Source: Pseudo-nitzschia pungens
Taxonomy: Eukaryota > Bacillariophyta > Bacillariophyceae > Bacillariales > Bacillariaceae
NCBI GenBank assembly: GCA_037355855.1
Contig: CM074762.1
Location: forward strand, 4,650,001-4,714,000
Direction of reading: 5' to 3'
Length of the DNA: 64,000 nucleotides
Shown here: positions 43,454 through 53,382 of the stretch, piece after piece
Numbering within the stretch: the first letter of the stretch is position 1
Layout of the letters: every line of letters begins with the position of its first letter
The notes under the pieces: generated by a model
Databases searched by the model: none
What the model was told of the DNA's origin: nothing
What the model saw: only the letters and a program-made list of their open reading frames with translations
Program-made: the position numbers and the translations under genes

Positions 43454-45162
43454 ATGACAACGTCATCGGTGTTATCTCCGATACTGGTGCTTGCATTTGC
43501 TGCGCTGCTATTCCTTTCCTCGGTTCATGCCATAACTTCGCCGCAATATACGTTGATGGATGCGTCTGGAGGGCTTCGTCTCAACAAGATCGCTTCTTCC
43601 GGGGTTTCTACCACCGATGGGGTGGTTTCCGTGATCACGAGTCCAGGGACAGAATCCTTGTTGGTAACGAGCGCGCCAGAGGAAGATGGTGCCGCTGTTC
43701 TTGCATTTGATGGCGATGTCCCCCAACTGATCTGTCGTGGTGCAACTCTGAGTGGAACTTCTGCCGCCGAACGAAGCGCGCTGGCAATCACGTCCCTTGT
43801 ATCGGATGCAATCGTCATCGATGGAATCACCGAGGGAGATGTTCAAGCCGCTGGATTTGGAAAGAATACTCGTCACGCACGCACTTTGACAGCTCTTTTC
43901 CGTGCTCGCTTGGCTTCGTCAACGGATGCACCCGGCAAGCAAGCCTTGATTCTTTGCGTCAAGTCTTCGTCTGGTGACTCGTTCGCCGATTTGCTAACGC
44001 AAGAAGTTAAAGATCTCTTTGAAGCCACTGCTGCTGAGGCAAAGGAGAGCCAAAAGTCTTTCAGTAATTTGTATGATGTTCAAGTAGTCTCTGTTACCAG
44101 CAAGGAAGATGCTGCTGAGGTAGGAAAAAGTCTCTGGAGAATATCCGCTGACATGATTTTGTTCTTTCTACTCGTGTGTTGAAGTCGTGCTCACCAATGT
44201 GCTCTCTACCGATTCAATATGCGTAGACACTGGCAACAGCGAAAAGTGTAGCATCTACTCTATCCTCCTCCGAGTCGATTTTGGCGTCCGCTCTCCAAGA
44301 TGCCAACGAACGAATAAAGGAGTCCGGGATTGCCTCGGTAGCGCTTGATCCTCCCCACATTGCTCACGCATTCGTTGCCGTCAGCAATGCTCATGCCAAG
44401 CAATCTAGAAGCGCTCGCGCGAAGATTGCATCGTGGAAATCACGAGCTGCTCGAGGACTTTGGGCAGAGAACTTTGGTGCGGAGGCAGAGGCCATGCGCA
44501 ATCGCCTCTTGTCTAGCTTCGATTCTGAGACTCTGGTCGCAGCTGGACTTCCTCTCGTGGCCTCGTACCGATTAGAAATGCGAAACCAATTGGCTTCTCT
44601 GGTTGATTCCTCTATCGTAGAACTTTTTGGGGCGCAAGTGAACAACTTGGAGAAGAGAACATTGAAGCGATTGGGGAGTCAACTCTTGAAGAGGCTGGAT
44701 GTTACACCGGTTGAGGACGTTCCGAGCGAGAATGCTGCGGCCATTCGTGCGGCCATGTTCTCGTTTGACAATGTGATGAGCGCTTTAGAGGTTCCATCCC
44801 TGAGCCTTACCAAGGTGAAACCTTGTCGTGACATGGAAGCAAAACTGACAGACGAAGTAATCAACTTCTCGGACAGTCCCGCTGCACAAATCAAAAGAAC
44901 GAAAAAGGTTACGGAGGTTGTTAGCAAGGAGAAGAAGCCAGGTCAGCGCTCTGTTGATTTGGGTCTTGACCTTGTTGCTGTGGTTCGTCCCGACGGTTTT
45001 GGCAGTCTCCAAGGCTTCGCTGGATACCAGATGGGAGGAAATAGTATCACGTTTGGTATTCATAATGATGCTGACGATCCAGCAACTATTTCCCAGTTCG
45101 GAGGAGTGAGACCTCCCCTTCTTCGTATTCAACCAAAGCTACGTGTTGACGTTGAAATGTAA
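43454..45162 (+). CDS. Secretory-pathway protein with faint RHD3/Sey1 GTPase likeness, 2 exons
   Basis: Exons 43454-44119 and 44227-45162 join in phase 0 over a 107-nt intron (GTAGGA...CGTAG); 533 aa. A clear signal peptide (SPILVLAFAALLFLSSVHA) opens it. Residues 30-170 follow the order of a dynamin-like G domain (VAVSVITSPG-like strand, AVLAFDGDVP where a G3 DxEG would be, SDAIVIDGI, then KQALILCVKSS), but the P-loop GxxxxGK[ST] and a proper DxEG are missing. Residues 240-420 are helical (FGAEAEAMRNRLLSSFD; LVASYRLEMRNQLASLVDSS) like the three-helix bundle of RHD3/Sey1/GBP proteins. No C-terminal membrane hairpin is present. If the likeness holds, this is a nucleotide-free, lumenal relative. 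Low certainty on family, good certainty that it is a gene. Confidence 0.7.
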
Positions 45163-45339
45163 GAATAAATAATAGAGAAATGGCTACTTCTCCTCAATTT
45201 ACAATGTTTCGCGATGGTGCATTGCCCTTTGCCTTAGAGTATGTAATCAGAATCAATCGTGTGAATTTCAATTGAATAAAAGATGGTATTTCATTTATCT
45301 TTGCTGTAGTACATTTACCTGTTGTATCAAAAAAAACAC
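45163..45339. other. Short convergent intergenic
   Basis: Shared 3' flank of two convergent genes, with AT-rich aataaa-type words (aataaataatagag at 45164-45177). Confidence 0.5.
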
Positions 45340-48300
45340 TCAACCAGAATGACTTCGGGTCAAGAGGACTTTTCTACTCAAACAAGGTGGAGTGAAAGGA
45401 CGCTTCGACTTTTCTACCTCATTCTCCTCTGTTTGAAATTGAAAATGAAAGCGTTCAGATGCGGCTCGCTGGAACATGCTCACCCACGAACTCTTTTCCT
45501 CATGCCGGTTGGAGTGAACGGTAGAGCGCAAATCCTGGCCATGTTGATGAATCTGGCCCATACGAATTGAAGACGACCGATCTCTTGCCGTTAAACGGGA
45601 AGGGATGACATCGTTGCTCTGTCTTCGTTGCGTCTTTGTTGCAGAACTCGCTTTTACCTCGTTTGGGAGCAAGTCTGCTAATCCCCCGCACATGGCATCG
45701 ATGCCGAACATAAAGCATGGTGACTCGCGTACATTGCAAGGCTCTGTACATCCAAGTCTCTCGCCAAAGTTAACAGACGAGTCGAACGCTTCTTCAGTGA
45801 CTACGTTCGTAGAAGAGCGTTCCAGTGTGGTCACCTTTTCTGGTTTCGCGCAGTAAAAATAGTTGCTCAAGAATTCCTTGTTATCAGCTTCGGATGTCCA
45901 ATCATCCGTTACGACTGGGCTTCTCGGACTGCCAAGCGAAAGTTGAGAGAAAACGCTTTGAACAGTTTGAACGGCAGCTTTGAAATTGGCATCTGTTGGC
46001 GGCAGGCTATGACAACCAGATAAATTGTCATCATCATTGTTTGCATCGCGTGAATTGTATCTTCGAATCCACCCATCGTCTCCGTGGACTGAATGATTAG
46101 TGGACATATTACCACTCGGTTCGGCGACAAAGTTTGAGTCGCTGGCTGTTCCAACTCCCATTGAGTTTTGTTTCAAGTATTTGGTCAAGGGCATCGACTC
46201 CCATTCTGAGACTCTGTTTGATAACTCTGATACCTGATCATTTTCACTTAACGATGCACCACTACTTGAAGCATCATCTGTCCCGGGTTCCAGAAACACG
46301 TCTTTCGGATTAATTTTTTTTGGCGTCCTCCATTGAACAGGATCATTATCCCCTTCTTTGCCATCGTCTGGAATAGGGAAAAGGTCAAGAGGAAAATTCC
46401 GAGTATCGAATAAGGTGTTTTCGCCTTTCTCGTAAGTCGTTGTCGGCTCTGAGCTAAAAGTAGTACTATCACATTCTTTCTTCTCATCAATCGCTTCCGT
46501 GTAGTGGCTACTCCGTACTAGATTGTCTCCTCTAGGAAACAATACATGACTTTGCTTCGTTCGTGGCATTGATTTGGCAAGATGTTGTGGTGGATTCATG
46601 GAAGGTGATGACTTGGCATCGGCGAATATTATCGAATCATCATCGTCGCTTTGATCAGTGCTAGATTCTGATACCAGATCTACAGTGGAGGAAGAGTCCC
46701 TGAATTCTTTGCCTTCACTCGAAAACATTTTCAACGGTGAATCAGTGCTCGTAGGTTTTATTGAAGGTTCAACAGATGATTTTGCACCGTGTTGCCACTG
46801 ATTCCTTGACGTCCTCCGAAAAAATTTCCGAGAGGGTTTATGAAGGTCGCTTTCGCTCTTTGAACTCTGAATTATCGGGAGGGATAACTGTTTTGCTTCA
46901 ATTTCTTTCAGAGAAGGTTTCCCCGTGACGTTCGACGGAAGCTGCGTAGGATTTTCCACAATAGAGTTTGGTTCAAACTCACAATACGTAGGAGCCCCCG
47001 GTGTTGACAAGCATGACTCCTCACGATGTTCAAGAGGATGCATATCTTCTGACTTGGATTGCTCAAAGCTATGTACACTTCTTAATATCTTCTCAGTACT
47101 AACGCTACGATGAAGGCGTTTGATGACTCGAAGGTGCGCTGGTGTACTGAAACCAAATTCTTTTCGTCGAGGCACTACGCTGTTCTTCGGAGTGGATGGC
47201 GCTGAGTGGGAGGTAGGTTTTGTGGACCTCGAATGTAAGTCGTAAACTCTTTTTTGGCTGCCTAGAGGTGAAGTTGGGTATTTAGGTTTCTCTTCGACAA
47301 AGTCCGAGGCCAATGTTCCGTTTATCTGGGGAGAAGCCACTACAGAACGTCCCTCCTTCGGTGATCCTAAAAGCGAGTTGTCGGAACTTCCGACTACTGC
47401 GTTTCCTTCAACGTTTTTACGTGTAACAGAATTTGGGCTTGTAGTTTCAGGCAGCAGTGGCGACGTACCCAAACCGTTTGAACCTTCCAATATGTCAACA
47501 CCTAAGATATCTGGTCTCTTTTGCGGCCTCGGTGTAAGTAAACTATGGCGATCGCTTTCATTTTCGAGTTTTGAATCGACCGCATGATCTTCTGTTTGGG
47601 ACTTTCCATCGACAACTCCCGATCTCGTTAAAAGGTTCGGTGATTGTGGTGAACGATGATCTTTGTCCTCCGCCGGTAGATTGGACGGAGAAGTCTCAGC
47701 CATTTCTCTCGTAGGCATTTCATTTCTTTCACATGATTTATTTTTTGTTCGATCTCCACCAGTACCATCATCTCGTTGAGAATTTTTCTTCCGAGATTCT
47801 TTCGTCGATCGGAATTTCGGTAATATCTTCATACTTGCTATGTTTTCGAAGAATGATTTCGAACGTCGATTGTTTACGACGCCACTCCTGGTTTTCGGGT
47901 CGGTTGAACCGGAAGCCGAATCTTTTGGGTTTTTTGAAGCAAGGTTCGACGATGATTTTTCGCAAAACACCATACTCTCTTTATTGACGCTCTCCCGACA
48001 CAAGTGCGTTCTCATGTGACCGTGCAACTCTTTCCATTGCGGAATGACTTCATTCACATCACGGAGTGACGATATTGGCATGCTCCGTCTCTCTGGCTCT
48101 TTTTGTGTTTGTGCCAAAGTCGACAATTTTACCGCCGGGGCCCCAACCACCACGGCTGCAGCAGCAGCTCTAGCCTGGTCCAAAAGTGATTGTTCTGAAA
48201 ATCCAGCCGAGCTGCGACCGCGATCCCTCACTTCACCGTCATCTTTATAATTGGCATGGGATTGCATAGGCCTTATGTAGCCAGGGCTATATATTTTCGA

Positions 48301-49173
48301 AGAGGTGGAGGAAGTTGCTGTCCCGTTTGCTCCGGTGGTGGATTTCGATTCTGTTGCGCCAGGAATTTGTGGTCCAGTGTTTGCCAATTTCTTCTTTTCT
48401 TGCTGTCCCCCAAAGGTCGATGGTTTTCCAGAGAAATTGTCAACTCCAGACTCCGCGGCCCTCTCTGCAGCTTCTGCCAACTCGTATAATTCGGATTCAT
48501 ATATTTCCAATCGAATTTTGCGTGACAATTTCGCGAGCTCACGATCGGAACGCAAAAGGGCCTTAGCGTAATTGAAACTTTCGACCCTTTCGCTCCCTCT
48601 CTTGCTATTGCTTCTTTGAAAGTTCTTCTGACTCGAGGTGCGAGCGCTCTTCGAAGCATGTGAAGAATTTGGGGAAGAAACCGTTTTTCGTCTTCTCCGT
48701 CTTGAACTTTCGGATAGAACTCCCACTGAATTTGAGTCGACCGATCTGGGACTTGCCGTCAACATCAACCCCGCAGAATTGTATGGAAGATCGTTTTTGG
48801 AAAATGGATTCATAGCACCACAAGAAACCCCCACGGTCGCGACACCTATTGATTCCGAATGCGAATGCGAATCCGAAGGAAATTGAGAGCACATCAAGTT
48901 CACTGGCCGACGATTGGAGGAGTTGTCGGTGCCCCTCCCGACAGAAACACTTTTCCTTCTCCTGTGATGCCTTTTCGAGAATTTCTTTCGTATTTTCGAA
49001 GAGAATTTCATCTCGCGCACGCTTTGAGACAAGGCTCCATATCCAAAAATATCCCCCTTTCCCTTGACATTGTCGCCCTTGCCGTCGTCGACAAAGTAAG
49101 TACCACAAATCACCCTAGATTTAGCACAGGAATCCTCGGTTGGTGACTGCATGCTTTCGACCACACCTTCCAT
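45340..49173 (-). CDS. Large disordered Ser-rich protein of unknown function
   Basis: An uninterrupted ORF of 1277 aa from ATG 49173 (MEGVVESMQSPTEDS). A short basic region near the N-terminus (IRKKFSKRHHRRRKSV) could be a nuclear signal. One helical stretch with charge (LLRSDRELAKLSRKIRLEIYESELYELAEAAERAAES, about residues 208-245, given here in part by its repeats of Leu and Glu) is the best candidate for a folded or coiled-coil element. A DQARAAAAAVVVGAPAVKLS segment follows near residue 335. The rest is Ser/Thr/Pro/Asn-rich with many SP and RSxS sites, so phosphorylation-controlled scaffolding is conceivable. No domain recognised. The sheer length without a stop argues for a real gene. 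Confidence 0.75.
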   Translation of the reverse strand: MEGVVESMQSPTEDSCAKSRVICGTYFVDDGKGDNVKGKGDIFGYGALSQSVREMKFSSKIRKKFSKRHHRRRKSVSVGRGTDNSSNRRPVNLMCSQFPSDSHSHSESIGVATVGVSCGAMNPFSKNDLPYNSAGLMLTASPRSVDSNSVGVLSESSRRRRRKTVSSPNSSHASKSARTSSQKNFQRSNSKRGSERVESFNYAKALLRSDRELAKLSRKIRLEIYESELYELAEAAERAAESGVDNFSGKPSTFGGQQEKKKLANTGPQIPGATESKSTTGANGTATSSTSSKIYSPGYIRPMQSHANYKDDGEVRDRGRSSAGFSEQSLLDQARAAAAAVVVGAPAVKLSTLAQTQKEPERRSMPISSLRDVNEVIPQWKELHGHMRTHLCRESVNKESMVFCEKSSSNLASKNPKDSASGSTDPKTRSGVVNNRRSKSFFENIASMKILPKFRSTKESRKKNSQRDDGTGGDRTKNKSCERNEMPTREMAETSPSNLPAEDKDHRSPQSPNLLTRSGVVDGKSQTEDHAVDSKLENESDRHSLLTPRPQKRPDILGVDILEGSNGLGTSPLLPETTSPNSVTRKNVEGNAVVGSSDNSLLGSPKEGRSVVASPQINGTLASDFVEEKPKYPTSPLGSQKRVYDLHSRSTKPTSHSAPSTPKNSVVPRRKEFGFSTPAHLRVIKRLHRSVSTEKILRSVHSFEQSKSEDMHPLEHREESCLSTPGAPTYCEFEPNSIVENPTQLPSNVTGKPSLKEIEAKQLSLPIIQSSKSESDLHKPSRKFFRRTSRNQWQHGAKSSVEPSIKPTSTDSPLKMFSSEGKEFRDSSSTVDLVSESSTDQSDDDDSIIFADAKSSPSMNPPQHLAKSMPRTKQSHVLFPRGDNLVRSSHYTEAIDEKKECDSTTFSSEPTTTYEKGENTLFDTRNFPLDLFPIPDDGKEGDNDPVQWRTPKKINPKDVFLEPGTDDASSSGASLSENDQVSELSNRVSEWESMPLTKYLKQNSMGVGTASDSNFVAEPSGNMSTNHSVHGDDGWIRRYNSRDANNDDDNLSGCHSLPPTDANFKAAVQTVQSVFSQLSLGSPRSPVVTDDWTSEADNKEFLSNYFYCAKPEKVTTLERSSTNVVTEEAFDSSVNFGERLGCTEPCNVRESPCFMFGIDAMCGGLADLLPNEVKASSATKTQRRQSNDVIPSRLTARDRSSSIRMGQIHQHGQDLRSTVHSNRHEEKSSWVSMFQRAASERFHFQFQTEENEVEKSKRPFTPPCLSRKVLLTRSHSG

Positions 49174-50645
49174 TCTTCCCGCAATTGCATACGCGGTTCT
49201 TCTACTTTGTTGTGTACTTGTGAGCCGACAACGAATACTATCTCAAACTGACTTTGCGTCGGAAAAAGATCTTAACTAATCCCTCACGTGGCTGAGTCCC
49301 CGAAAAATGACAGTCTATTCCTACGGCGGCTAACAATATCACCTGCCAAGCTCCACTGTCAGTTCCTGTGTTGGTTGATTATATCGATGACATTCGGTGA
49401 CGATTAGTTTTACTGATAGCAAGTACTCTTACTCGTAGTATTCTCTCTGAATTTCTTTCACCTATTGCACTCTGCGGTGCTTTGCATAACATGTGACATG
49501 GAACAGCAAAGTTGGATGTTCTTTCATTCGTTTAGGTTCCGCATAAATGCATCAAAAACCCTAACACTTTTCTCCATAGTAGTGAGGTTTTCAGACAAAA
49601 CGAATTGGCGGTGCTCGTCCTTTTGTACTTTGCGAACGAGGGGTGCGCGACATTCAACACCACCACGCGCGCATGCACGTGCATGCCTTTGCCTGCATGT
49701 TGGTACAGTATCGCAATGCAATCTGGACGTTGAGCAACTCGCCTTGGTATTGTGATTGGAACTTCGCAAAATTGATTGGACAAAAAATTCTCAATTGGGC
49801 GCAGTGAAAAAAGCACGTGTACATATGTATAAATGTACTGATACCGTAAGTAAAACGAGCAGGGACACCCCGGCCTTGCCAATCAGATTGGTCAATGACG
49901 AAAAACTGACCAAAGGCCAAAACTCTGTCGCAAGCAAGAGCTGTCACACGACTGACGCGTGCGATAGAGGACGGACATGTTGCATCTGTGAAACGTTGGG
50001 AATCTACGACCGAACATTACGCAAACCTTACTGGTACTACCGGTACTGTACGTACAGTATCAGAACATCAATGACAACTGATAACAGAAACAACAGCAAT
50101 ACCATGAGTCCTGGCAAGGAGTCAGGCTAAAAGAGATACTTCTCAGGCTCTATCATACAGTTGATACTGCATATCTGCTTCTCTTGTAGAAAAACATAAT
50201 AAGATTGGTTGAATTGCTGTTGGAGCTGAGCTGTAGTATCCATATGATGGTGCTGTACAGCAGCCACACCAGGCTTCCTTCTTGTGGTTAGTGCTGTACC
50301 ATAAGCACTGATTGGTGGTGCTGTGCTGTTATCTGTACATCATATCCAGTGCTGCTTGCTTGCTCTCTTCAATGAGCCACAAGACAGGTTATCCAGTTCT
50401 AGTACATAATCCTACATGCAAACCAGACCCCACGAGAGTAGTAGTAGTATCTAAAATGCTGTAACATAGTACTACACCATAGCATCCTTCACCCTGTAGC
50501 ATATACCATACATTTCTGTTTCCTCCAGGTGCCAAGTGTGCTTTCTGTAGGGTTGGCATATGAGAAGTTTTGTTGCAGGTCCAATTGTTACTGCAACATG
50601 CATCCCACATCATTCCACACCCTTGATTAAATAACTTTACTCAAC
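49174..50645. other. Intergenic, no gene recognised
   Basis: 5' flank of the 1277-aa gene, then sequence with gtgctgta/gctgtac words (50215-50360). Small ORFs at 49465-50130 overlap on both strands and show no domain features. Confidence 0.5.
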
Positions 50646-50647
50646 TA

Positions 50648-51167
50648 CTTCCTCTGTTCCAGAATAACTGAACTATGATTGTTATGTGTATGTTCCTACT
50701 ATTGTCTGAACCTTTGTGTAGAAATAGGAGGTAGAATCAATACCAGAAAAATGTGGGCATGATGTGTGTTTGGGTCATAATTATGACCCTGTGTATCACT
50801 GTGATAAAAAACTCACAAGTCACATAAAAAAATCCCAAAGAATGAGGGATCAAAAATTACCAGTACTATCATGCTGTTTTTTGAAAACAAAGGGGCTATC
50901 TTCAGAAGACAAAAGGAGAGACAAGAACATTATTCTTGTGAATATAAATAAGACACTTAAAAAAGCTCTCTGTCTCTGCTTTATGGGGGAACTTTCCAGA
51001 GATGCAAGTGACCTGTGGAAACCTTTCAACTGGTAAAATCACTTTCTAACAGTAAGATAGGCATACTTTAATTGCTAATGAATGGTTGAAATTGGTTGAG
51101 AATTGATTGATACTCAACCTTGTATGTGGTAGGTGGTAGGTGGTCAGTTACTTTGGAACAGAGGAAG
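50648..51167. mobile_element. 520-bp Tc1/mariner-type MITE
   Basis: Terminal inverted repeats of about 27 bp: left CTTCCTCTGTTCCAGAATAA then CTGA from 50648, right end the complement with two mismatches (TCAGTTACTTTGGAACAGAGGAAG ends at 51167; written in parts here: TCAGTTACTTTGGAACAG, AGGAAG). The element is flanked by TA at 50646-50647 and 51168-51169, the Tc1/mariner target site. The interior has no transposase; a 90-codon ORF inside is not recognisable. The TIR resembles the Stowaway-like type. Confidence 0.85.
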
Positions 51168-51169
51168 TA

Positions 51170-51477
51170 CTCCATAAGGTGGCATCACAACACCTCAATA
51201 TTTATGTGCTTTGTATAATGGTCCCATGTAGAGTGCCAAAAATATTATGATCCCTGTCTTTTGTTAGTGCACGGTGCATGGTATGAACCAGGGGTCATAA
51301 TATAAGAAGGGGTACGCCACGACGTCTGTCCGTCATCCATGTTGGACGTACAAATACTAGTTAAAAAAAAATGGCACTCCATATTCCATGTGTGGTCCAA
51401 TTTAGAAAAATTTCCCTCAGTCAATTTTTTTCTTCTCATAATTTACTGCATATCACTAGTAAAAGTGTACCTGATAA
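51170..51477. other. Intergenic between MITE and copia element
   Basis: AT-rich, no gene seen. Ends with ataa at 51474-51477, which recurs directly after the 3' LTR. Confidence 0.5.
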
Positions 51478-52400
51478 TATGAAGATATCCAGTGTGCTAT
51501 GATCTGTGCTAAGGCCCTGTGTAGAAGGGCTACTGGGTCTACAGTCAGCAACCTCCAGTAACTGACTAACAGGTGTTGAGCTGAGTGCTAGAGCTGTGTG
51601 CTAATTGCTAGCATACAGGCTCAGCAACAGGCTCAGCAACAGGCTTAGCAACAGGCTTAGCAGCAGGCTTAGCAGCAGGCTTAGCAGCAGACCTATCCTG
51701 TCTAGTATTGCTAGCAGAGTTTACTAGGGTTGCCGCGTACGATTTGTACCAATTGTACGTACCCCGAGTAAAGCACCTTTTTATGGGTAGCTAAATGCTA
51801 CAGGGTTAGGGTTGCTAAGGCTACGAGATACTGGAAGATGCTAACCTACCATGATACCAATGCTAAGATATGATGCTACCGCCAGGGTCGGGTCATTGGT
51901 GTATAATATATACCATGACCGGATACCCGGCCCAAACAGTTACCAAACGTGCTAGCATAAGTGAGCTAGCACACGATTGGATATAATTAAGCGAAGCTAC
52001 GATACTCCGATACGCTACTCGTAGGATACAGTACCAGAGCTACAGGAGCTCTGTTATTATACGAGTTAGCGAGTTAGCGAATCGATGTCACGATACACGA
52101 TACAGAGCTGAGCGCTTTGGCTCAGCTCCCTTTTATTCACTCTTTCTTTTATACTCTAAAATAAACACACCTATCATGCCCTCCTTTACGACCGATTCCG
52201 ATGTACCTCTAGGGAAGTGCCTTGTATTGCTTGAGCGTATGCAATAGACCTTGAACAGTCCACTGTAGACTCACGATTTGCCAGGACTTTATGTATTATT
52301 ATTGTTAAGGCTTTTCCTTATTTACAGACCAGTACGAGTCGAACTTATCTACAAGTCGATTGAGTTCCCCGAAGACCGCTGACGAGCGGATATCAACACA
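51478..52400 (+). repeat. 5' LTR, 923 bp
   Basis: Starts TATGAAGATATCC and ends GATATCAACACA; TGAAGATATC and GATATCAACA form short inverted ends. It contains a 12-bp minisatellite (ggcttagcagca, about seven variants, near 51620-51690). A TATA-like cttttatactctaaaataaa lies at about 52148-52167 and could serve transcription start. Confidence 0.92.
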
Positions 52401-53382
52401 GTTTATCAGACCCACCGCTCGACCCACTACGAACCGGGACGCCGGCTAGAGCGTGTGACGAAACCCAGCTGGCTGATCACCACTGGCATCCATGCCTACA
52501 CTTGGATGTAAAACATCAGCTTATTGGACCTACAGCTGACATCGTGAGATCCCTGATGTTAATGGGGAGCCCTTCCCCAGACACGCGACCGACCGGAGCC
52601 CACACATCCACCTCTGGGGCCTGTTGATACAGTAGATGAGCATCATGGTGGCACCATGGAGGCTCGATCCGGTAGGGGAAGGCGCAGGACGTGGAGAAAG
52701 CAGCGTCCATGATTCCCTGTTATTTTACAGGATTCAAGGGGGACGCTTGCTTACTACGGATGGAACCACACTGGAAAAAGAAAAGAATTTTCGTGGAGAC
52801 AGACCACCACGTACTTTCCAGTGAAGACAGTGTCCAGCAGACCAAGGACATGACGTCAGGCCCATCCGACTGAGGCGCAGACAACCTCACGAGGCGCAGA
52901 CAACCTCAAATCTGCCATACCATCGATTTTTTGATTTTTAGCCAAGGGAATTTGGAATCAGACAAGCCAAGAACCCTGAGATCTGTCATATCTCAGAATC
53001 AAATCGATTGGCCCAGAGCAGATCAGAAAGACCGAAAGAATTCTTCTCTTTTGGTAACCAACCATCCAACCATCGAATCGGAACCATCGATGTGGATACC
53101 TTTCTTCGAAGACGTCGGCACGAAACTGTTGACACGGAAATGCTGACGTGATACGTGATACCTTTTCTTTCGGAATTGTCGATACGGAACAATCGACACG
53201 GACCATCGATTCCATCGATTTGAATGTTCTTCTTTTGGATGACGACACGAATCCGATCGATACGTAACCCTTTTCTTCTTTCGATCGACAATCCTTTCTC
53301 CGATCGAGGTGGAGACAGTCCCCACCACAAAAGAATTTGGTTTAGAAACTGAAGCAAATTAGGTAATCAAAGCAAGACAACC
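52401..53382 (+). other. Untranslated leader of copia element
   Basis: A 982-bp leader between the 5' LTR and the gag ATG. The primer site would be at its left edge (gtttatcagacccacc); tatcaga resembles the initiator-Met tRNA-complementary sites of other copia elements, but the match is partial. 53150-53300 is dense in cgacacgga/atcgat words able to form local hairpins. Confidence 0.5.

Noticed and set aside
50764..51036. ORF of 90 codons inside the MITE
   Set aside because: No DDE/D motif or other transposase sign; probably chance within an AT-rich 520-bp element.
52401..52420. Firm call of an initiator-Met tRNA primer site
   Set aside because: Only the tatcaga core matches; without tRNA sequences of this genome I cannot support it.
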